Of a DNA stretch of 53,553 nucleotides, positions 29,104-40,204 are shown piece by piece. The notes under the pieces were generated by a model, which did not search any database, was not told the origin of the DNA, and saw only the letters and a list, made by a program, of their open reading frames with translations. The translations under genes were made by a program, and so were the position numbers. The stretch spans positions 177,347 through 230,899 of the forward strand of contig NZ_PITQ01000009.1 of NCBI RefSeq assembly GCF_002834385.1, written 5' to 3'. The stretch comes from Rahnella sp. AA (lineage in GTDB: Bacteria; Pseudomonadota; Gammaproteobacteria; Enterobacterales; Enterobacteriaceae). Every line of letters begins with the position of its first letter. Position 1 is the stretch's first letter.

Positions 29104-29131
29104 TTGACGCTCAGCAAGGTTTTTGTAATTT
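29104..29131 (+). promoter_or_regulatory. Main gapA promoter (sigma-70)
   Basis: TTGACG, 16 bp, TAATTT. The stretch closely follows the E. coli gapA P1 region as I recall it (CTTGACGCT..AAGGTTTTTGTAATTTTACA), giving a 5' end near 29138. Confidence 0.75.
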
Positions 29132-29163
29132 TACAACCAACCTTTTATTCACTAAAAAAATAG

Positions 29164-30171
<1,008 letters not shown>

Positions 30172-30195
30172 TTGGCTGATGTTGATGAACTGATT

Positions 30196-30222
30196 AAAGG
30201 GCGACGAAAGTCGCCCTTTTGC
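30196..30222 (+). terminator. Terminator after gapA
   Basis: AAAGGGCGA-CGAAAG-TCGCCCTTT stem plus TTTGC, 25 nt after the stop. Confidence 0.85.
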
Positions 30223-30339
30223 TTTCTGTCGGATGCACTTTCTTATCAGCACATGAGTGCGATCAAACAGATAGGTTTGGTTCATGTGTAGTCTTGGTTC
30301 TAAATCGTGATTGTTATAACTCTGACAGGACTTTAGATA

Positions 30340-31209
30340 ATGACAGAACAACTCTTTTCTCTTCCGGTCGTGAATCAAATTTCAGCAACTATCAGCCAGC
30401 GTCAGATTGACGAGCTGCCGGTGATTGTTGTTTCTCATCCAAAAGTAAAAGCGGCAGTGGCCTTACAAGGTGCGCATTTATTATCATGGCAGCCTGCGGG
30501 CGAAGCGCCTGTGCTGTGGATGAGCAGCGCCAGTGCGTTCAAAGACGGCGTAGCCATCCGCGGAGGCATTCCAATTTGCTGGCCCTGGTTTGGTCCGGCA
30601 GGTAAACCTTCTCACGGTTTTGCGCGTAACTTCCCGTGGGCTCTGACAGACCATACAGAAAGCAATGAAGGCGTTATCCTGACCCTCACGCTGAAAAGTT
30701 CTCCTGAAAGTCTGGAACTGTGGCCGCACGAATTTGTGCTGACTGCACGCTTCACGTTGGGCGAAACTTGCCACATTGAGCTGGAATCTACCGGCGACTT
30801 TAAAGCCAACAGCGCCCTGCATACCTATTTTAACATCGGTGATATTGCTGACGTGACAGTCAAAGGCCTTGGTGCTCACTTCATTGATAAAGTTGATGGT
30901 GCAAAAGTGAAAGAGGAAGGCGGCGATCTGACCTTCACCGGGCAGACTGATCGTATCTACACCCAGCCTCAGGCAGTCAGCGAGATTGTTGACCCGGTGC
31001 TAAAACGCACGCTGGTTGTTGCACACGAAAACAATGCTGACGTTGTTGCCTGGAACCCGGGCTCTGCACTGTCTGTCAGCATGGCCGATATGCCGGATGA
31101 CGGTTATAAAACCATGGTCTGCGTGGAAACAGCACAAGTTTCTCATCAGCATACTTCTACGCATGCTGCACCGGCGCGTCTGGCTGTCACTTTCTCCATC
31201 CGTAAATAA
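30340..31209 (+). CDS. yeaD: Glucose-6-phosphate 1-epimerase YeaD
   Basis: 289 residues. Aldose-1-epimerase-like beta-sandwich that interconverts alpha and beta G6P. Key blocks: GGIPICWPWFGP, SHGFARNFPW (conserved His), ALHTYFNIGDI (second His) and WNPGSA. AGGA lies 10 nt before the ATG. It follows gapA behind a terminator, as in E. coli. Confidence 0.94.
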   Translation: MTEQLFSLPVVNQISATISQRQIDELPVIVVSHPKVKAAVALQGAHLLSWQPAGEAPVLWMSSASAFKDGVAIRGGIPICWPWFGPAGKPSHGFARNFPWALTDHTESNEGVILTLTLKSSPESLELWPHEFVLTARFTLGETCHIELESTGDFKANSALHTYFNIGDIADVTVKGLGAHFIDKVDGAKVKEEGGDLTFTGQTDRIYTQPQAVSEIVDPVLKRTLVVAHENNADVVAWNPGSALSVSMADMPDDGYKTMVCVETAQVSHQHTSTHAAPARLAVTFSIRK

Positions 31210-31241
31210 CGGTGTGAGTTTGTTTGCAGCAGAAATGACAA

Positions 31242-31267
31242 AGGGGCCAAATGGCCCCTATTTTTGT
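31242..31267 (+). terminator. Terminator between yeaD and yeaE
   Basis: AGGGGCCA/TGGCCCCT stem followed by ATTTTTG on the plus strand; the convergent gene ends at 31294. Confidence 0.82.
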
Positions 31268-31293
31268 CGCTTTTTTTGACGAGTGCCGTCACT

Positions 31294-32148
31294 TCAGACC
31301 ATATCCAGCGGCGTTTTATGGCGCGGTGCCGGAAATACTTTATCAATTTGTGCTATTTCGTCTTCTGTCAGATTTAGCGTTAATGCTGCGGCATTCTCTT
31401 TCACATGCTGTGGCTGGACCGCTTTAGGAATGGCAATCACGTTACCGCTTCGCACTACCCATGCCAGTGCAATCTGCGAACTGCTGACCCCGCGCGCTTT
31501 GGCAATTTGCTGCATGACTGGTGCGGTCAGAACGTCATGACGTAATTGCCCTGCCTGTGCAAGCGGGCAATATGCCATAACAGGAACCGCGTGCTCCTCA
31601 CACCACGGGAGCAGATCAAACTCAATCCCCCGAGCGGCCGCATGATATAGCACCTGATTGGTCATACATTTCATACCCCCGGGGACTTTCCACAGCGACT
31701 GCATGTCTTGCGTATCCAGGTTTGATACTCCCCAGCGGCGGATTTTCCCCGCCTGCTGCAATTTTTCCATCGCGGCCACCGTGTCATGTAACGGAATCGA
31801 ACCACGCCAGTGCAGCAGGTACAAATCTATGCAATCAGTCTGCAATCTTTTGAGGCTCTGCTCACAAGCCGTGATGGCTTTCGCACCACCAGCGTTATGG
31901 GGATACACTTTTGACACCAGAAAAACATCATCACGGCGCCCGGCAATAGCTTCACCCACCACCCTTTCGGCCCCGCCTTCCGCATACATTTCTGCGGTGT
32001 CGATCAGGGTCATGCCGGCATCCAGCCCTTGTTTCAATGCATTGACTTCTGAACGAAATTCACTATTTCGTTCGCCCATATACCAGGTACCTTGCCCGAT
32101 TGCGGGTACTGTCGTGCCATCAGGCAATTGCACAGTCTTCGCTTTCAT
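31294..32148 (-). CDS. yeaE: Aldo/keto reductase YeaE
   Basis: 284 residues. NADPH-dependent AKR barrel: GQGTWYMGE, DTAEMYAEGGAE (catalytic Asp and Tyr), VSKVYPHNAGG (catalytic Lys), and DLYLLHWRG (catalytic His). The C-terminal AIPKAVQPQHVKENAAAL binds the cofactor phosphate. E. coli YeaE reduces methylglyoxal. AGGAGGAAACAG precedes the ATG. Confidence 0.93.
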   Translation of the reverse strand: MKAKTVQLPDGTTVPAIGQGTWYMGERNSEFRSEVNALKQGLDAGMTLIDTAEMYAEGGAERVVGEAIAGRRDDVFLVSKVYPHNAGGAKAITACEQSLKRLQTDCIDLYLLHWRGSIPLHDTVAAMEKLQQAGKIRRWGVSNLDTQDMQSLWKVPGGMKCMTNQVLYHAAARGIEFDLLPWCEEHAVPVMAYCPLAQAGQLRHDVLTAPVMQQIAKARGVSSSQIALAWVVRSGNVIAIPKAVQPQHVKENAAALTLNLTEDEIAQIDKVFPAPRHKTPLDMV

Positions 32149-32201
32149 CTGTTTCCTCCTGCCGGGTCATACAAAAAAGAGTGGTGAACTATAAATGTGC
32201 A

Positions 32202-32222
32202 AATGGGGCGAAACGCCCCATT
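32202..32222 (-). terminator. Probable terminator after mipA
   Basis: AATGGGGCG-AAA-CGCCCCATT stem with a weak T tract on the minus strand. Confidence 0.5.
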
Positions 32223-32259
32223 AATGTGCAGATTGCGCACCATAAAAGTGCCAGCTTAA

Positions 32260-33009
32260 TTAAAAACTGTAGGTCACACCCGTCCACAATACACCCGTCC
32301 AGTCATTTTCGATGATCGGGCTATCAGTAACTTCACTGGACAAACGCAGGTAGCGGCCGGTTACGAAAGCTTGCCACGCTGGCGTGAAGTTGTATTTTGC
32401 AGAAATTTCAACATACGGGCTAAAGCTGTCACCCGCAGAATAACTGTGGAAACCGCTACGGCGCGATTCGTCTTTGGTCACGCCGTAATAGTAGTCGTTG
32501 AGATTTGAGCTGAACCAGGTCACACCAACGCCTGGCACAACGGCCCAGTTAGCGCCTTTAATCGCATAAAGATAACCCAGATCGGCGGTCATGCCGTTGC
32601 TGGTATCAAGGGTATCGGCGTTAAAGCTGGCGCGGATTGTCCCCCACTGCGCATTATGCGAATAAGCCAGGCCCGCCATCAGCGTTGAATGACGTTTATC
32701 CAAACGTTTCATGCGGTTATCGTCGCTGTCGCTTGGATCAAAACTTAACGGGAAGTAGCTGGCCGTGACGCTCAGCTTGTTAGCATCATCATTCCACAGG
32801 TAATAACCGGCCATCAGGGTATGGAAGTAGAAATCATCATTATCGTAATTGATGATTGGCACCGGATAAACGTGATCGTTATCACCACGATAAGGATCGG
32901 GCGCGACCAGGGCAGAGGCACCCAACTGCCAGGTTCCGGCGACAGCGGCATGGCTGAAAAGCACTGCCGAGCCCACGATGGACAGTGTTTTTAGGTTCAA
33001 AATCTTCAT
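32260..33009 (-). CDS. mipA: MltA-interacting outer-membrane protein MipA
   Basis: 249 residues. The signal peptide ends AAVA-GTWQLG. The mature part is an OmpV/MipA beta-barrel with short amphipathic strands and an aromatic C-terminus (TGVTYSF). In E. coli it bridges MltA and PBP1B. GGAATTAAGACA upstream is a weak ribosome site. Separate transcript between yeaE and yeaG. Confidence 0.93.
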   Translation of the reverse strand: MKILNLKTLSIVGSAVLFSHAAVAGTWQLGASALVAPDPYRGDNDHVYPVPIINYDNDDFYFHTLMAGYYLWNDDANKLSVTASYFPLSFDPSDSDDNRMKRLDKRHSTLMAGLAYSHNAQWGTIRASFNADTLDTSNGMTADLGYLYAIKGANWAVVPGVGVTWFSSNLNDYYYGVTKDESRRSGFHSYSAGDSFSPYVEISAKYNFTPAWQAFVTGRYLRLSSEVTDSPIIENDWTGVLWTGVTYSF

Positions 33010-33530
33010 TGTCTTAATTCCATTAAGTAAAAAATCGTCGGTAGTGTAAATGAAGCGTAAGGGCCACGCTTAGCATTTCTCGTTCTCTAAAAACCTTACC
33101 CTGAAAAAACGAAGCGATCGCACAATTTATATGCAAAATATGAAATAAAAATGACTAAAGAAATAACTTCCGCTCTGCAAAGCACGTCCTGCAAGGCTTC
33201 TCAGAGCATTCCGGTCAACTGAGTCATTGAAATGACTTAAAAAACGGCGAAACCAGAGAGGAAATTTTCTTAATGCCAAACTACGCTTATAAATAGATGA
33301 AAGACTTAGCCTGAACGGTCACCCGTCCCACCGATTTATGACAGTTTTCAAATCATCGCAACTGTCAGCGTCAAAGGGGTTCTGCAAGTTGGCATAAGGG
33401 TTGCTGTATTCAGGTGGGAGATCTTTCTTCCGGGGGCTTAGCTCTCATTAACCTGTGCTATACCCGAAGTCATTGAAGTTGCGCTAACGCTTCAAAAACG
33501 AAAGGTAAAATAACGAAGGACGGGCATCGT
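33010..33530. other. Long intergenic region between mipA and yeaG
   Basis: Holds the sigma-54-type promoter described separately, plus TATACCCGAAGTCATTGAAG near 33460, a motif that looks like a short palindromic repeat family seen in other enterobacteria. No gene seen. Confidence 0.45.
33389..33405 (+). promoter_or_regulatory. Sigma-54 promoter for yeaGH
   Basis: TTGGCATAAGGGTTGCT fits the -24/-12 consensus (TTGGCAC-N5-TTGCW) with correct spacing; only the sixth base of TGGCAC differs. yeaG is sigma-54/NtrC-activated in E. coli (known). The implied 5' end is about 115 bp before the yeaG ATG. Confidence 0.82.
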
Positions 33531-35465
33531 ATGAACATATTTGACCATTATCGCCAGCGCTATGAGGCTGCCAAGGACGAAGAGTTCACACTGCAGGAAT
33601 TTCTTACCATTGCACGGCAAGATCGCAGTGCTTATGTCAATGCGGCGGAACGTCTGTTGATGGCAATCGGTGAACCAGTGATGGTAGATACCGCGCTTGA
33701 ACCACGCCTGTCGCGTTTATTCTCGAACCGTGTTGTTGCACGTTACCCTGCATTTGAAGAATTCTACGGCATGGAAGAGGCCATCGAGCAGATTGTCTCC
33801 TATCTGAAACACGCCGCGCAGGGGCTGGAAGAAAAGAAACAAATCCTCTATTTACTGGGCCCGGTGGGTGGCGGCAAATCGTCACTGGCCGAACGGCTTA
33901 AATCCCTGATGCAACGTGTACCGATTTATGTGCTGAGCGCCAACGGTGAACGCAGCCCGGTTAACGATCATCCGCTGTGTCTGTTTAATCCGCAGGAAGA
34001 TGCGCATATTCTCGAAAAAGAATACAACATTCCTCCGCGCTATCTGGGCACCATCATGTCGCCATGGGCGGCAAAACGCCTGCACGAATTTGGCGGTGAC
34101 ATCACGAAATTCAGAGTCGTGAAAGTCTGGCCGTCGATTCTTGAACAAATCGCTATTGCCAAAACTGAGCCTGGCGATGAAAACAACCAGGACATCTCCG
34201 CGCTGGTCGGGAAAGTGGATATCCGTAAACTGGAAAACCACGCGCAGAACGATCCGGACGCTTACGGGTATTCCGGCGCACTGTGCCGCGCAAACCAGGG
34301 TGTGATGGAATTCGTCGAGATGTTCAAGGCACCGATTAAAGTGCTGCATCCGTTGCTGACCGCCACACAGGAAGGTAACTATAACGGTACCGAAGGGATC
34401 TCTGCCCTGCCGTTCAACGGGATTATTCTGGCGCACTCCAACGAGTCTGAGTGGGTGACGTTCCGTAACAACAAGAATAATGAAGCGTTTCTTGACCGTG
34501 TGTACATCGTCAAAGTCCCTTACTGCCTGCGCGTTTCCGAAGAGATGAAAATCTACGACAAACTGCTCAGCAACAGTGAACTCTCGCACGCGCCATGCGC
34601 GCCGGGCACATTGGAAACGCTGGCCCGCTTCTCCATTCTTTCGCGTCTGAAAACGCCGGAGAACTCCAGCAGCTATTCCAAAATGCGCGTCTATGACGGC
34701 GAAAGCCTGAAAGATACCGACCCGAAAGCCAAGTCTTACCAGGAATACCGCGATTATGCGGGTGTGGACGAAGGGATGAACGGGCTGTCGACGCGTTTCG
34801 CGTTTAAAATTCTGTCCCGCGTCTTCAACTTCGATCATGTGGAAGTCGCTGCGAACCCGGTCCATCTGTTCTACGTTCTGGAGCAGCAAATCGAGCGCGA
34901 GCAGTTCCCGCAGGATATCGCTGAAAAATATCTGGAACACCTGAAAGGCTATCTGATCCCGAAATACGCTGAATTCATCGGCAAAGAGATCCAGACGGCT
35001 TATCTGGAATCCTATTCAGAATACGGACAAAACATTTTTGACCGTTATGTCACCTATGCTGACTTCTGGATCCAGGATCAGGAATACCGCGACCCGGATA
35101 CCGGACAGTTGTTTGACCGTGAATCCCTGAACGCAGAGCTGGAAAAAATCGAAAAACCGGCGGGGATCAGTAATCCAAAAGATTTCCGCAACGAAATTGT
35201 CAACTTCGTGCTGCGTGCCCGCGCCAACAACAGCGGCCGCAACCCAAACTGGACCAGCTACGAAAAACTACGCACGGTCATTGAGAAAAAAATGTTCTCA
35301 AATACCGAGGAATTACTGCCAGTTATCTCGTTTAACGCCAAGACGTCGACCGATGAACAGAAGAAACATGATGATTTTGTCGACAGAATGATGGAGAAAG
35401 GATATACACGCAAACAGGTTCGCCTGCTGTGTGAATGGTACCTGCGCGTGAGAAAATCCTCGTAA
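33531..35465 (+). CDS. yeaG: PrkA-type serine protein kinase YeaG
   Basis: 644 residues. AAA+ PrkA domain with Walker A GPVGGGKS at residues 110-117, followed by the C-terminal kinase-like PrkA region. Induced by nitrogen starvation and stationary phase in E. coli. yeaH follows after 37 bp, so they form one operon. Confidence 0.95.
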   Translation: MNIFDHYRQRYEAAKDEEFTLQEFLTIARQDRSAYVNAAERLLMAIGEPVMVDTALEPRLSRLFSNRVVARYPAFEEFYGMEEAIEQIVSYLKHAAQGLEEKKQILYLLGPVGGGKSSLAERLKSLMQRVPIYVLSANGERSPVNDHPLCLFNPQEDAHILEKEYNIPPRYLGTIMSPWAAKRLHEFGGDITKFRVVKVWPSILEQIAIAKTEPGDENNQDISALVGKVDIRKLENHAQNDPDAYGYSGALCRANQGVMEFVEMFKAPIKVLHPLLTATQEGNYNGTEGISALPFNGIILAHSNESEWVTFRNNKNNEAFLDRVYIVKVPYCLRVSEEMKIYDKLLSNSELSHAPCAPGTLETLARFSILSRLKTPENSSSYSKMRVYDGESLKDTDPKAKSYQEYRDYAGVDEGMNGLSTRFAFKILSRVFNFDHVEVAANPVHLFYVLEQQIEREQFPQDIAEKYLEHLKGYLIPKYAEFIGKEIQTAYLESYSEYGQNIFDRYVTYADFWIQDQEYRDPDTGQLFDRESLNAELEKIEKPAGISNPKDFRNEIVNFVLRARANNSGRNPNWTSYEKLRTVIEKKMFSNTEELLPVISFNAKTSTDEQKKHDDFVDRMMEKGYTRKQVRLLCEWYLRVRKSS

Positions 35466-35502
35466 CCAGAGAGGAGAGTTGGCAACGTCGTTTGGGGGAA
35501 AT

Positions 35503-36777
35503 ATGACTTATTTCATTGACCGTCGGCTGAATGGCAAGAACAAGAGCGCGGTGAACCGCCAGCGCTTCTTGCGCCGCTACAAGTCGCAAATCAAACAGTC
35601 GATTGCCGAGGCCATCAACAAGCGTTCGGTTACCGACGTGGACAGCGGGGAGTCGGTCTCGATCCCCAATTCTGATATTAACGAACCCATGTTTCATCAG
35701 GGTCGCGGTGGCTTACGCCACCGTGTTCACCCCGGCAACGATCACTTTGTGCAAAATGACCGTATCGAACGACCGCAAGGGGGCGGTGGCGGCGGCAGTG
35801 GTCAGGGCGATGCCAGCCAGGACGGTGAAGGCGAAGACGAGTTTTCTTTCCAGATCTCCAAAGACGAATACCTCGATCTGTTGTTTGAAGATCTGGCGCT
35901 TCCTAACCTGAGAAAAAATCAGCATAAACAGCTGACCGAATTCAAAACCCACCGCTCCGGCTATACGTCTAACGGCGTGCCGGCGAACATCAGTGTGGTG
36001 CGCTCTTTGCAAAATTCCCTGGCTCGCCGCACGGCGATGACTGCGGGAAAAAAACGGGAGCTGCGTGAGCTGGAATCGACGCTGACCGAGGTCGAACACA
36101 GCGAACCGGCGCAATTACTGGAAGAAGAACGGCTGCGTAAAGAAATCGCCGAGTTGCGGGCGAAAATCGCCAAAACGCCGTTCATCGACACCTTTGATTT
36201 ACGCTACCGCAACTACGAGCGTCGCCCTGAGCCTTCCAGCCAGGCCGTGATGTTCTGTCTGATGGATGTCTCCGGTTCTATGGATCAGGCAACCAAAGAC
36301 ATGGCCAAACGTTTCTATATCCTGCTCTATTTGTTCCTGAGCCGGACGTATAAAAACGTTGACGTGGTCTATATCCGTCACCATACACAAGCTAAAGAAG
36401 TGGATGAACAGGAGTTCTTCTACTCGCAGGAAACCGGCGGAACCATCGTTTCAAGCGCACTGAAACTGATGGATGAAGTTATCCAGGAACGTTACGATCC
36501 GGCGCAGTGGAATATTTACGCCGCGCAGGCTTCCGATGGCGACAACTGGGCTGACGATTCCCCTCTGTGCCACCAGCTTCTGGCACAGAAGATCCTGCCG
36601 ATGGTGCGTTATTACAGCTACATCGAGATCACCCGCCGTGCCCACCAGACGCTGTGGCGTGAATATGAAGTGTTGCAGGAGAAATTCGATAATTTCGCCA
36701 TGCAACATATCCGCGAGCAGGAAGATATTTATCCGGTATTCCGGGAACTCTTCCACAAGCAGGTTCAGGATCACTAG
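35503..36777 (+). CDS. yeaH: DUF444 / von Willebrand-like protein YeaH
   Basis: 424 residues from the ATG at 35503 with GGGGGAAA upstream; the frame begins eight codons earlier without support. N-terminus [15 protein letters not shown] is canonical. A glycine-rich linker (about residue 92-97) precedes the main part; [16 protein letters not shown] is a MIDAS-like VWA motif. Partner of YeaG in a conserved stress operon; mechanism not settled. Confidence 0.94.
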   Translation: MTYFIDRRLNGKNKSAVNRQRFLRRYKSQIKQSIAEAINKRSVTDVDSGESVSIPNSDINEPMFHQGRGGLRHRVHPGNDHFVQNDRIERPQGGGGGGSGQGDASQDGEGEDEFSFQISKDEYLDLLFEDLALPNLRKNQHKQLTEFKTHRSGYTSNGVPANISVVRSLQNSLARRTAMTAGKKRELRELESTLTEVEHSEPAQLLEEERLRKEIAELRAKIAKTPFIDTFDLRYRNYERRPEPSSQAVMFCLMDVSGSMDQATKDMAKRFYILLYLFLSRTYKNVDVVYIRHHTQAKEVDEQEFFYSQETGGTIVSSALKLMDEVIQERYDPAQWNIYAAQASDGDNWADDSPLCHQLLAQKILPMVRYYSYIEITRRAHQTLWREYEVLQEKFDNFAMQHIREQEDIYPVFRELFHKQVQDH

Positions 36778-36789
36778 CCTTTAACTCTT

Positions 36790-36829
36790 AAAAACAGCCG
36801 GTTAAGCCACTTTTACCGGCTGTTTTCCT
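36790..36829 (+). terminator. Terminator after yeaH
   Basis: AAAACAGCCGGT/ACCGGCTGTTTT stem followed by a pyrimidine-rich T tract. Confidence 0.85.
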
Positions 36830-36906
36830 TCTTTTTGAGTGCACATCCCCTTTCAATTGGATCAATGGCTTACTCATCGTTTTGAGGAACTACCTTCCTG
36901 CGTCTT

Positions 36907-37809
36907 CTAACATTGGCGTGCCGGTTCGGGACCGAATTTCTTCATGATAAAATCAAGAAAACTGCGTAATTTCGGCGTCACCCTGCGATCAGGAGCATAA
37001 AGAATATGCAGCGGACGGGTGGGTATCACATAGTCAGGTAAAATGCTGATCAACTCCCCTGATTCAATGTATTTTTCTACCAGCTCTGAAGGTTGCATGA
37101 TAATGCCGAAGCCAGCCACGGCTGAAATTATCATTGCATCGCCGCTGTCCATCAGGAGTCTTCCCGCCACAGGGACACTTATCACACCTTCGGGCCCTTC
37201 AAAAAACCAATGCGCTCGTAAAGAGGTGTGGGAGAAAATCAGACACTCATGGTTAACCAGATCTTCCGGAGTGCTGAGAGCCGGAGCTTTCGCCAGGTAA
37301 GCCGGTGAGGCCGCGGCAATAAAACGGTATGGCATCAGGTCCCTGGCCATCAGACCGCTATCGGCCAGTTTTCCGACGCGGAAAATAGCATCGTATCCTT
37401 CGTCAATAAGATCAACCAGCCGGTTCGTCAGCGTAAGTTCTACAGAAACATCAGGGTTTTGCTGCAGATAAAGATGCAACTGGGGTGCAAGAGCATTGAT
37501 ACCAAATGTCACCGGTGCATTTATTCTCAGATGCCCGCGTGGCTTTGAATGGACTTCCTGAGCAAATGATTCCGCTGCTTCAACCTCAGCCAGGATTATC
37601 TTCGCGCGCTCATAAAAGTGCCGCCCTGCTTCAGTCAGCCCGTGCTGCCGCGTAGTACGATTTATCAGACGAACCCCAAGATAGTGTTCCAGTGCAGATA
37701 CATTTTTACCCACCAGTTGTGGCGACATCGACAACGCATCTGCCGCCGCCGAGAAAGACCCCAGCTCCACGGCCTTCACAAATACACTCATGCTTGTCAG
37801 TCGATCCAT
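36907..37809 (-). CDS. LysR-family regulator, divergent from hydrolase
   Basis: 300 residues from the ATG at 37809, with AGG 9 nt upstream; a TTG three codons earlier is less likely. The HTH (FVKAVELGSFSAAADALSMS, then LVGKNVSALEHYLG) and substrate-binding domain (GHLRINAPVTFGINALAP) are complete. It probably regulates the divergent alpha/beta hydrolase, whose start is 110 bp away. Inducer unknown. Confidence 0.9.
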   Translation of the reverse strand: MDRLTSMSVFVKAVELGSFSAAADALSMSPQLVGKNVSALEHYLGVRLINRTTRQHGLTEAGRHFYERAKIILAEVEAAESFAQEVHSKPRGHLRINAPVTFGINALAPQLHLYLQQNPDVSVELTLTNRLVDLIDEGYDAIFRVGKLADSGLMARDLMPYRFIAAASPAYLAKAPALSTPEDLVNHECLIFSHTSLRAHWFFEGPEGVISVPVAGRLLMDSGDAMIISAVAGFGIIMQPSELVEKYIESGELISILPDYVIPTRPLHILYAPDRRVTPKLRSFLDFIMKKFGPEPARQC

Positions 37810-37919
37810 TAGAAACAACCTGTTGTTAATATCAAAATAAAACCCAAATTTATCCTAATACTGCATATAACATACACTCTTTCCTCAGACATTTTATCCG
37901 CAAAGACAAAGGACAAATT

Positions 37920-38837
37920 ATGGCAACCACCGGTCATCTGCTCGTCAGGGAGCATCCACTTTCCGCCGAGGGATCGGCTATTGAACAAACCGTTCTGGCC
38001 GGTATTGGTCAGCACTTTGCTTCCTTTGAGGGCTCACGCAGAGAGGTTTATGATGCGATGCTGGCGAAAACCCCAATTTCAGCCGGAATCGATTTACAGG
38101 AAGTCGACCAGGACGGCATCCGTGGCTGGTGGGTTCGCCCCACGGGCGCTCCTTCCGATAAAGCGATTCTTTTTCTACACGGTGGATGTTACATGCTGGG
38201 TTCCGCAGAGGCTTATCGTGGTTTCGCAAGCCAGGTTGCTGCCCGTACAGGGATTGCCGCTTTTGTGCTGGATTACCCGCTTGCACCCGAGCACCCTTTC
38301 CCCGCCGCATATGATGCCTGTTCGCGCGCCCGGCAATGGTTAGCCGCTCAGGGCATAGCGCAAATCGCGCTCGTCGGTGATTCAGCGGGTGGCGCATTGG
38401 CGCTGGCGATTTTAAATCACGAAACGAAATACCCTGCCGTTGCTTCCGTTGCGGTATTTTCACCCTGGCTGGACCTGGCGTTTAGTGGTCATTCTTTCCA
38501 TTCACCCGAAACGCACGACCCTATATTTCACCCCCACGTACTCGAAGATGCCGCAACGACTTATCTTTCTGGTGCAAACCCGCAGGACGGGAGAGCCTCG
38601 CCCCTATATCAGATACCTGAGTGGCTGCCACCTGTCGCCATTCAGGTGGGCAGAGATGAGTTACTTCTGGATGATGCACGACGCTATGCGCAGGCTGCTG
38701 CAGAGAAAGGAGGACAGGTTAATCTGGATATTTTTGAAGGCTTGCACCATGTTTTCCAGAGTTCGGTGGCAGAGTTGCCCGCTGCGCGCTTTGCACTTGA
38801 TGAAGCTGCTGCGTTTCTGAACACAAATTGGTCATAA
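37920..38837 (+). CDS. Alpha/beta hydrolase (hormone-sensitive lipase family)
   Basis: 305 residues. HSL-type esterase: the oxyanion motif FLHGGCYMLGS near residue 87, nucleophile GDSAGGALAL near 157, acidic residue in QVGRDELLLDD and catalytic His in EGLHHVFQ. Probably hydrolyses a small ester; no substrate evidence. The ATG sits behind AAGGACAA. It is likely under control of the divergent LysR protein. Confidence 0.9.
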   Translation: MATTGHLLVREHPLSAEGSAIEQTVLAGIGQHFASFEGSRREVYDAMLAKTPISAGIDLQEVDQDGIRGWWVRPTGAPSDKAILFLHGGCYMLGSAEAYRGFASQVAARTGIAAFVLDYPLAPEHPFPAAYDACSRARQWLAAQGIAQIALVGDSAGGALALAILNHETKYPAVASVAVFSPWLDLAFSGHSFHSPETHDPIFHPHVLEDAATTYLSGANPQDGRASPLYQIPEWLPPVAIQVGRDELLLDDARRYAQAAAEKGGQVNLDIFEGLHHVFQSSVAELPAARFALDEAAAFLNTNWS

Positions 38838-39098
38838 TTCGCGGTGACTACCGTTGCGGAATTTTCAGTCAGCAAGTCAGACACTTACAGGTGCAGGCTT
38901 TACCTGTTGACTCATCACCCGCATTTTTATACTGTCTGGTGATGATACTTTTTAGATGCACCGCCCAGACATCCCTGACCACAACCTGCACTGCGGGTTG
39001 TGAGGATGCTGTGCGTTAAAAGCCAATCCCCCAACCCGCCAGTAATGGCCGGGTGCTGACATTTCTCCTGGCTTACTGGCAAAACCAAGGAGAACACC

Positions 39099-39626
39099 AT
39101 GTCAAAATGCGCACTACTTGTCGTTGATATGCAGATTGGTTTATTTCATGGCCCGGATAAGCCCTATGCTGCAGCGCAGGTCCTGGCAAATATAAATCTG
39201 CTGATTGATAAAGCCCGTCTTGCCGGAGCGCCCGTCTTCGCCGTTCGCCACACAGGGCCATCCGGTTCACCGATCGAACCCGGCAGTCCGCTGACTCAGT
39301 TAATTCCGGAATTAAATATCGATGCATCTGCAGATAATGTTTTTGATAAAACACGGCCAAATTGTTTCACAGGAACAGAATTAGGCGCGTGGTTGCAATC
39401 TGCACATATCGATCAGTTGTTTATTACCGGAATGAAAACAGAATTCTGCATAGATACCACATGCAGAGCCGCCGCTGAGCTCGGATTCCATCCGGTATTG
39501 GTTTCCGATGCGCACACAACGGTGGACAGCCCGGTGCTATCAGCAGATGTCATCATCGCTCATCACAACCGGACATTAAACGGCCCGTTCGTTAAGCTTA
39601 TGTCGGCTGGTGAATGTGAGTTCTGA
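39099..39626 (+). CDS. Isochorismatase-family cysteine hydrolase
   Basis: 175 residues. Triad Asp10 (VVDMQ), Lys84 (FDKTRPNCF) and Cys117 (TGMKTEFCI), with the usual cis-peptide TGMKTE region. AAGGAGA precedes the ATG. The family cleaves amides or isochorismate-like substrates; the exact reaction is unknown. It stands 260 bp from the hydrolase and may be a separate transcript. The last intact ordinary gene before the CDI debris. Confidence 0.88.
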   Translation: MSKCALLVVDMQIGLFHGPDKPYAAAQVLANINLLIDKARLAGAPVFAVRHTGPSGSPIEPGSPLTQLIPELNIDASADNVFDKTRPNCFTGTELGAWLQSAHIDQLFITGMKTEFCIDTTCRAAAELGFHPVLVSDAHTTVDSPVLSADVIIAHHNRTLNGPFVKLMSAGECEF

Positions 39627-39729
39627 TACCCATCGATAACATTTATAAAATCCCGCTTATCATGCGGGGTTGAACTTAAATGTTACCGGGCTAACCCCAG
39701 AGGTAAACCGCTAACACAAAGATAAAGAA

Positions 39730-39778
39730 CCGCCGGAACTCCTCTACACTGGTGCTCGGTAAATCGGGCTTTACGCAT
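39730..39778 (-). pseudogene. Scrap of IS3-family orfA start
   Basis: Read on the minus strand it gives MRKARFTEHQ, the typical start of IS3-family OrfA proteins, then loses the match after about 13 codons. It marks the left edge of the rearranged CDI region. Confidence 0.55.
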
Positions 39779-39819
39779 AGCGATCTTCTCAGGGACATAA
39801 TCAGTATGTCGGAAGATCT

Positions 39820-39930
39820 CTAAAAGTGAATGGCTCGGTTAAGCGGGATACTGACACTGCCATTGGCGTTCGCCGCACCCGCCGCCGAGGCAATCACCGC
39901 ACCGTTCAGTTGCGTTTGGTCGCCGACATA
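39820..39930 (-). pseudogene. CdiA haemagglutinin fragment with internal deletion
   Basis: YVGDQTQLNGAVIASAA matches HVGDHTQLNGAVIASTA of the full CdiA (about 48,420-48,475), then jumps to NANGSVS, which in full CdiA lies about 100 residues later (DTANANGSISP). So the scrap joins two cdiA segments across a deletion and ends in a short divergent tail. Not functional. Confidence 0.75.
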
Positions 39931-39936
39931 AGACGT

Positions 39937-39966
39937 AAAAAAATCCCGCCGGGTAAGGGCGGGATT
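39937..39966 (-). terminator. Terminator after the Imm31-like gene
   Basis: AATCCCGCC/GGCGGGATT stem followed on the minus strand by seven T. Confidence 0.88.
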
Positions 39967-39979
39967 AATGTGAGTTGTA

Positions 39980-40204
39980 TTAGTAGAAATCTTCTCTTTT
40001 AAAAACGACGCCAGTAGGTACAAGATCGTCTTTTTCAAAATAAACTGTATTTTCTTTATCATGAAGGATCACTGCGTACCCATAGATAACTCCATCCTCT
40101 TCACTGATCCCCAAAACAACACCTTTACGGCCAACGTATTTGCTGTTTTTCGCATCAGGAACAACCTGAACCTCTTGGTAGAAATCAATTTTCATATTCA
40201 TCAT
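39980..40204 (-). CDS. Imm31-like immunity protein
   Basis: 74 residues, overlapping the toxin fragment's stop in an ATGA; ATGs also occur two and four codons in. KGVVLGISEEDGVIYGYAV and the C-terminal REDFY agree with the Imm31 family of small immunity proteins as I remember it. It should neutralise the toxin domain just upstream (an Ntox17-like domain), a standard polymorphic toxin arrangement. It ends in a good terminator, so the pair is a self-contained cassette. The frame is intact, in contrast to the degraded DNA around it. Confidence 0.7.
   Translation of the reverse strand: MMNMKIDFYQEVQVVPDAKNSKYVGRKGVVLGISEEDGVIYGYAVILHDKENTVYFEKDDLVPTGVVFKREDFY

Noticed and set aside
33882..34940. 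352-codon minus-strand frame inside yeaG
   Set aside because: Shadow frame of a conserved gene with intact Walker motif on the other strand.
39931..40062. N-terminal extension of the cdiA scrap (MIKKIQFILKKTILYLL)
   Set aside because: It is antisense to the Imm31-like coding end region only by frame, has no cdiA similarity and spans the terminator; treated as chance.
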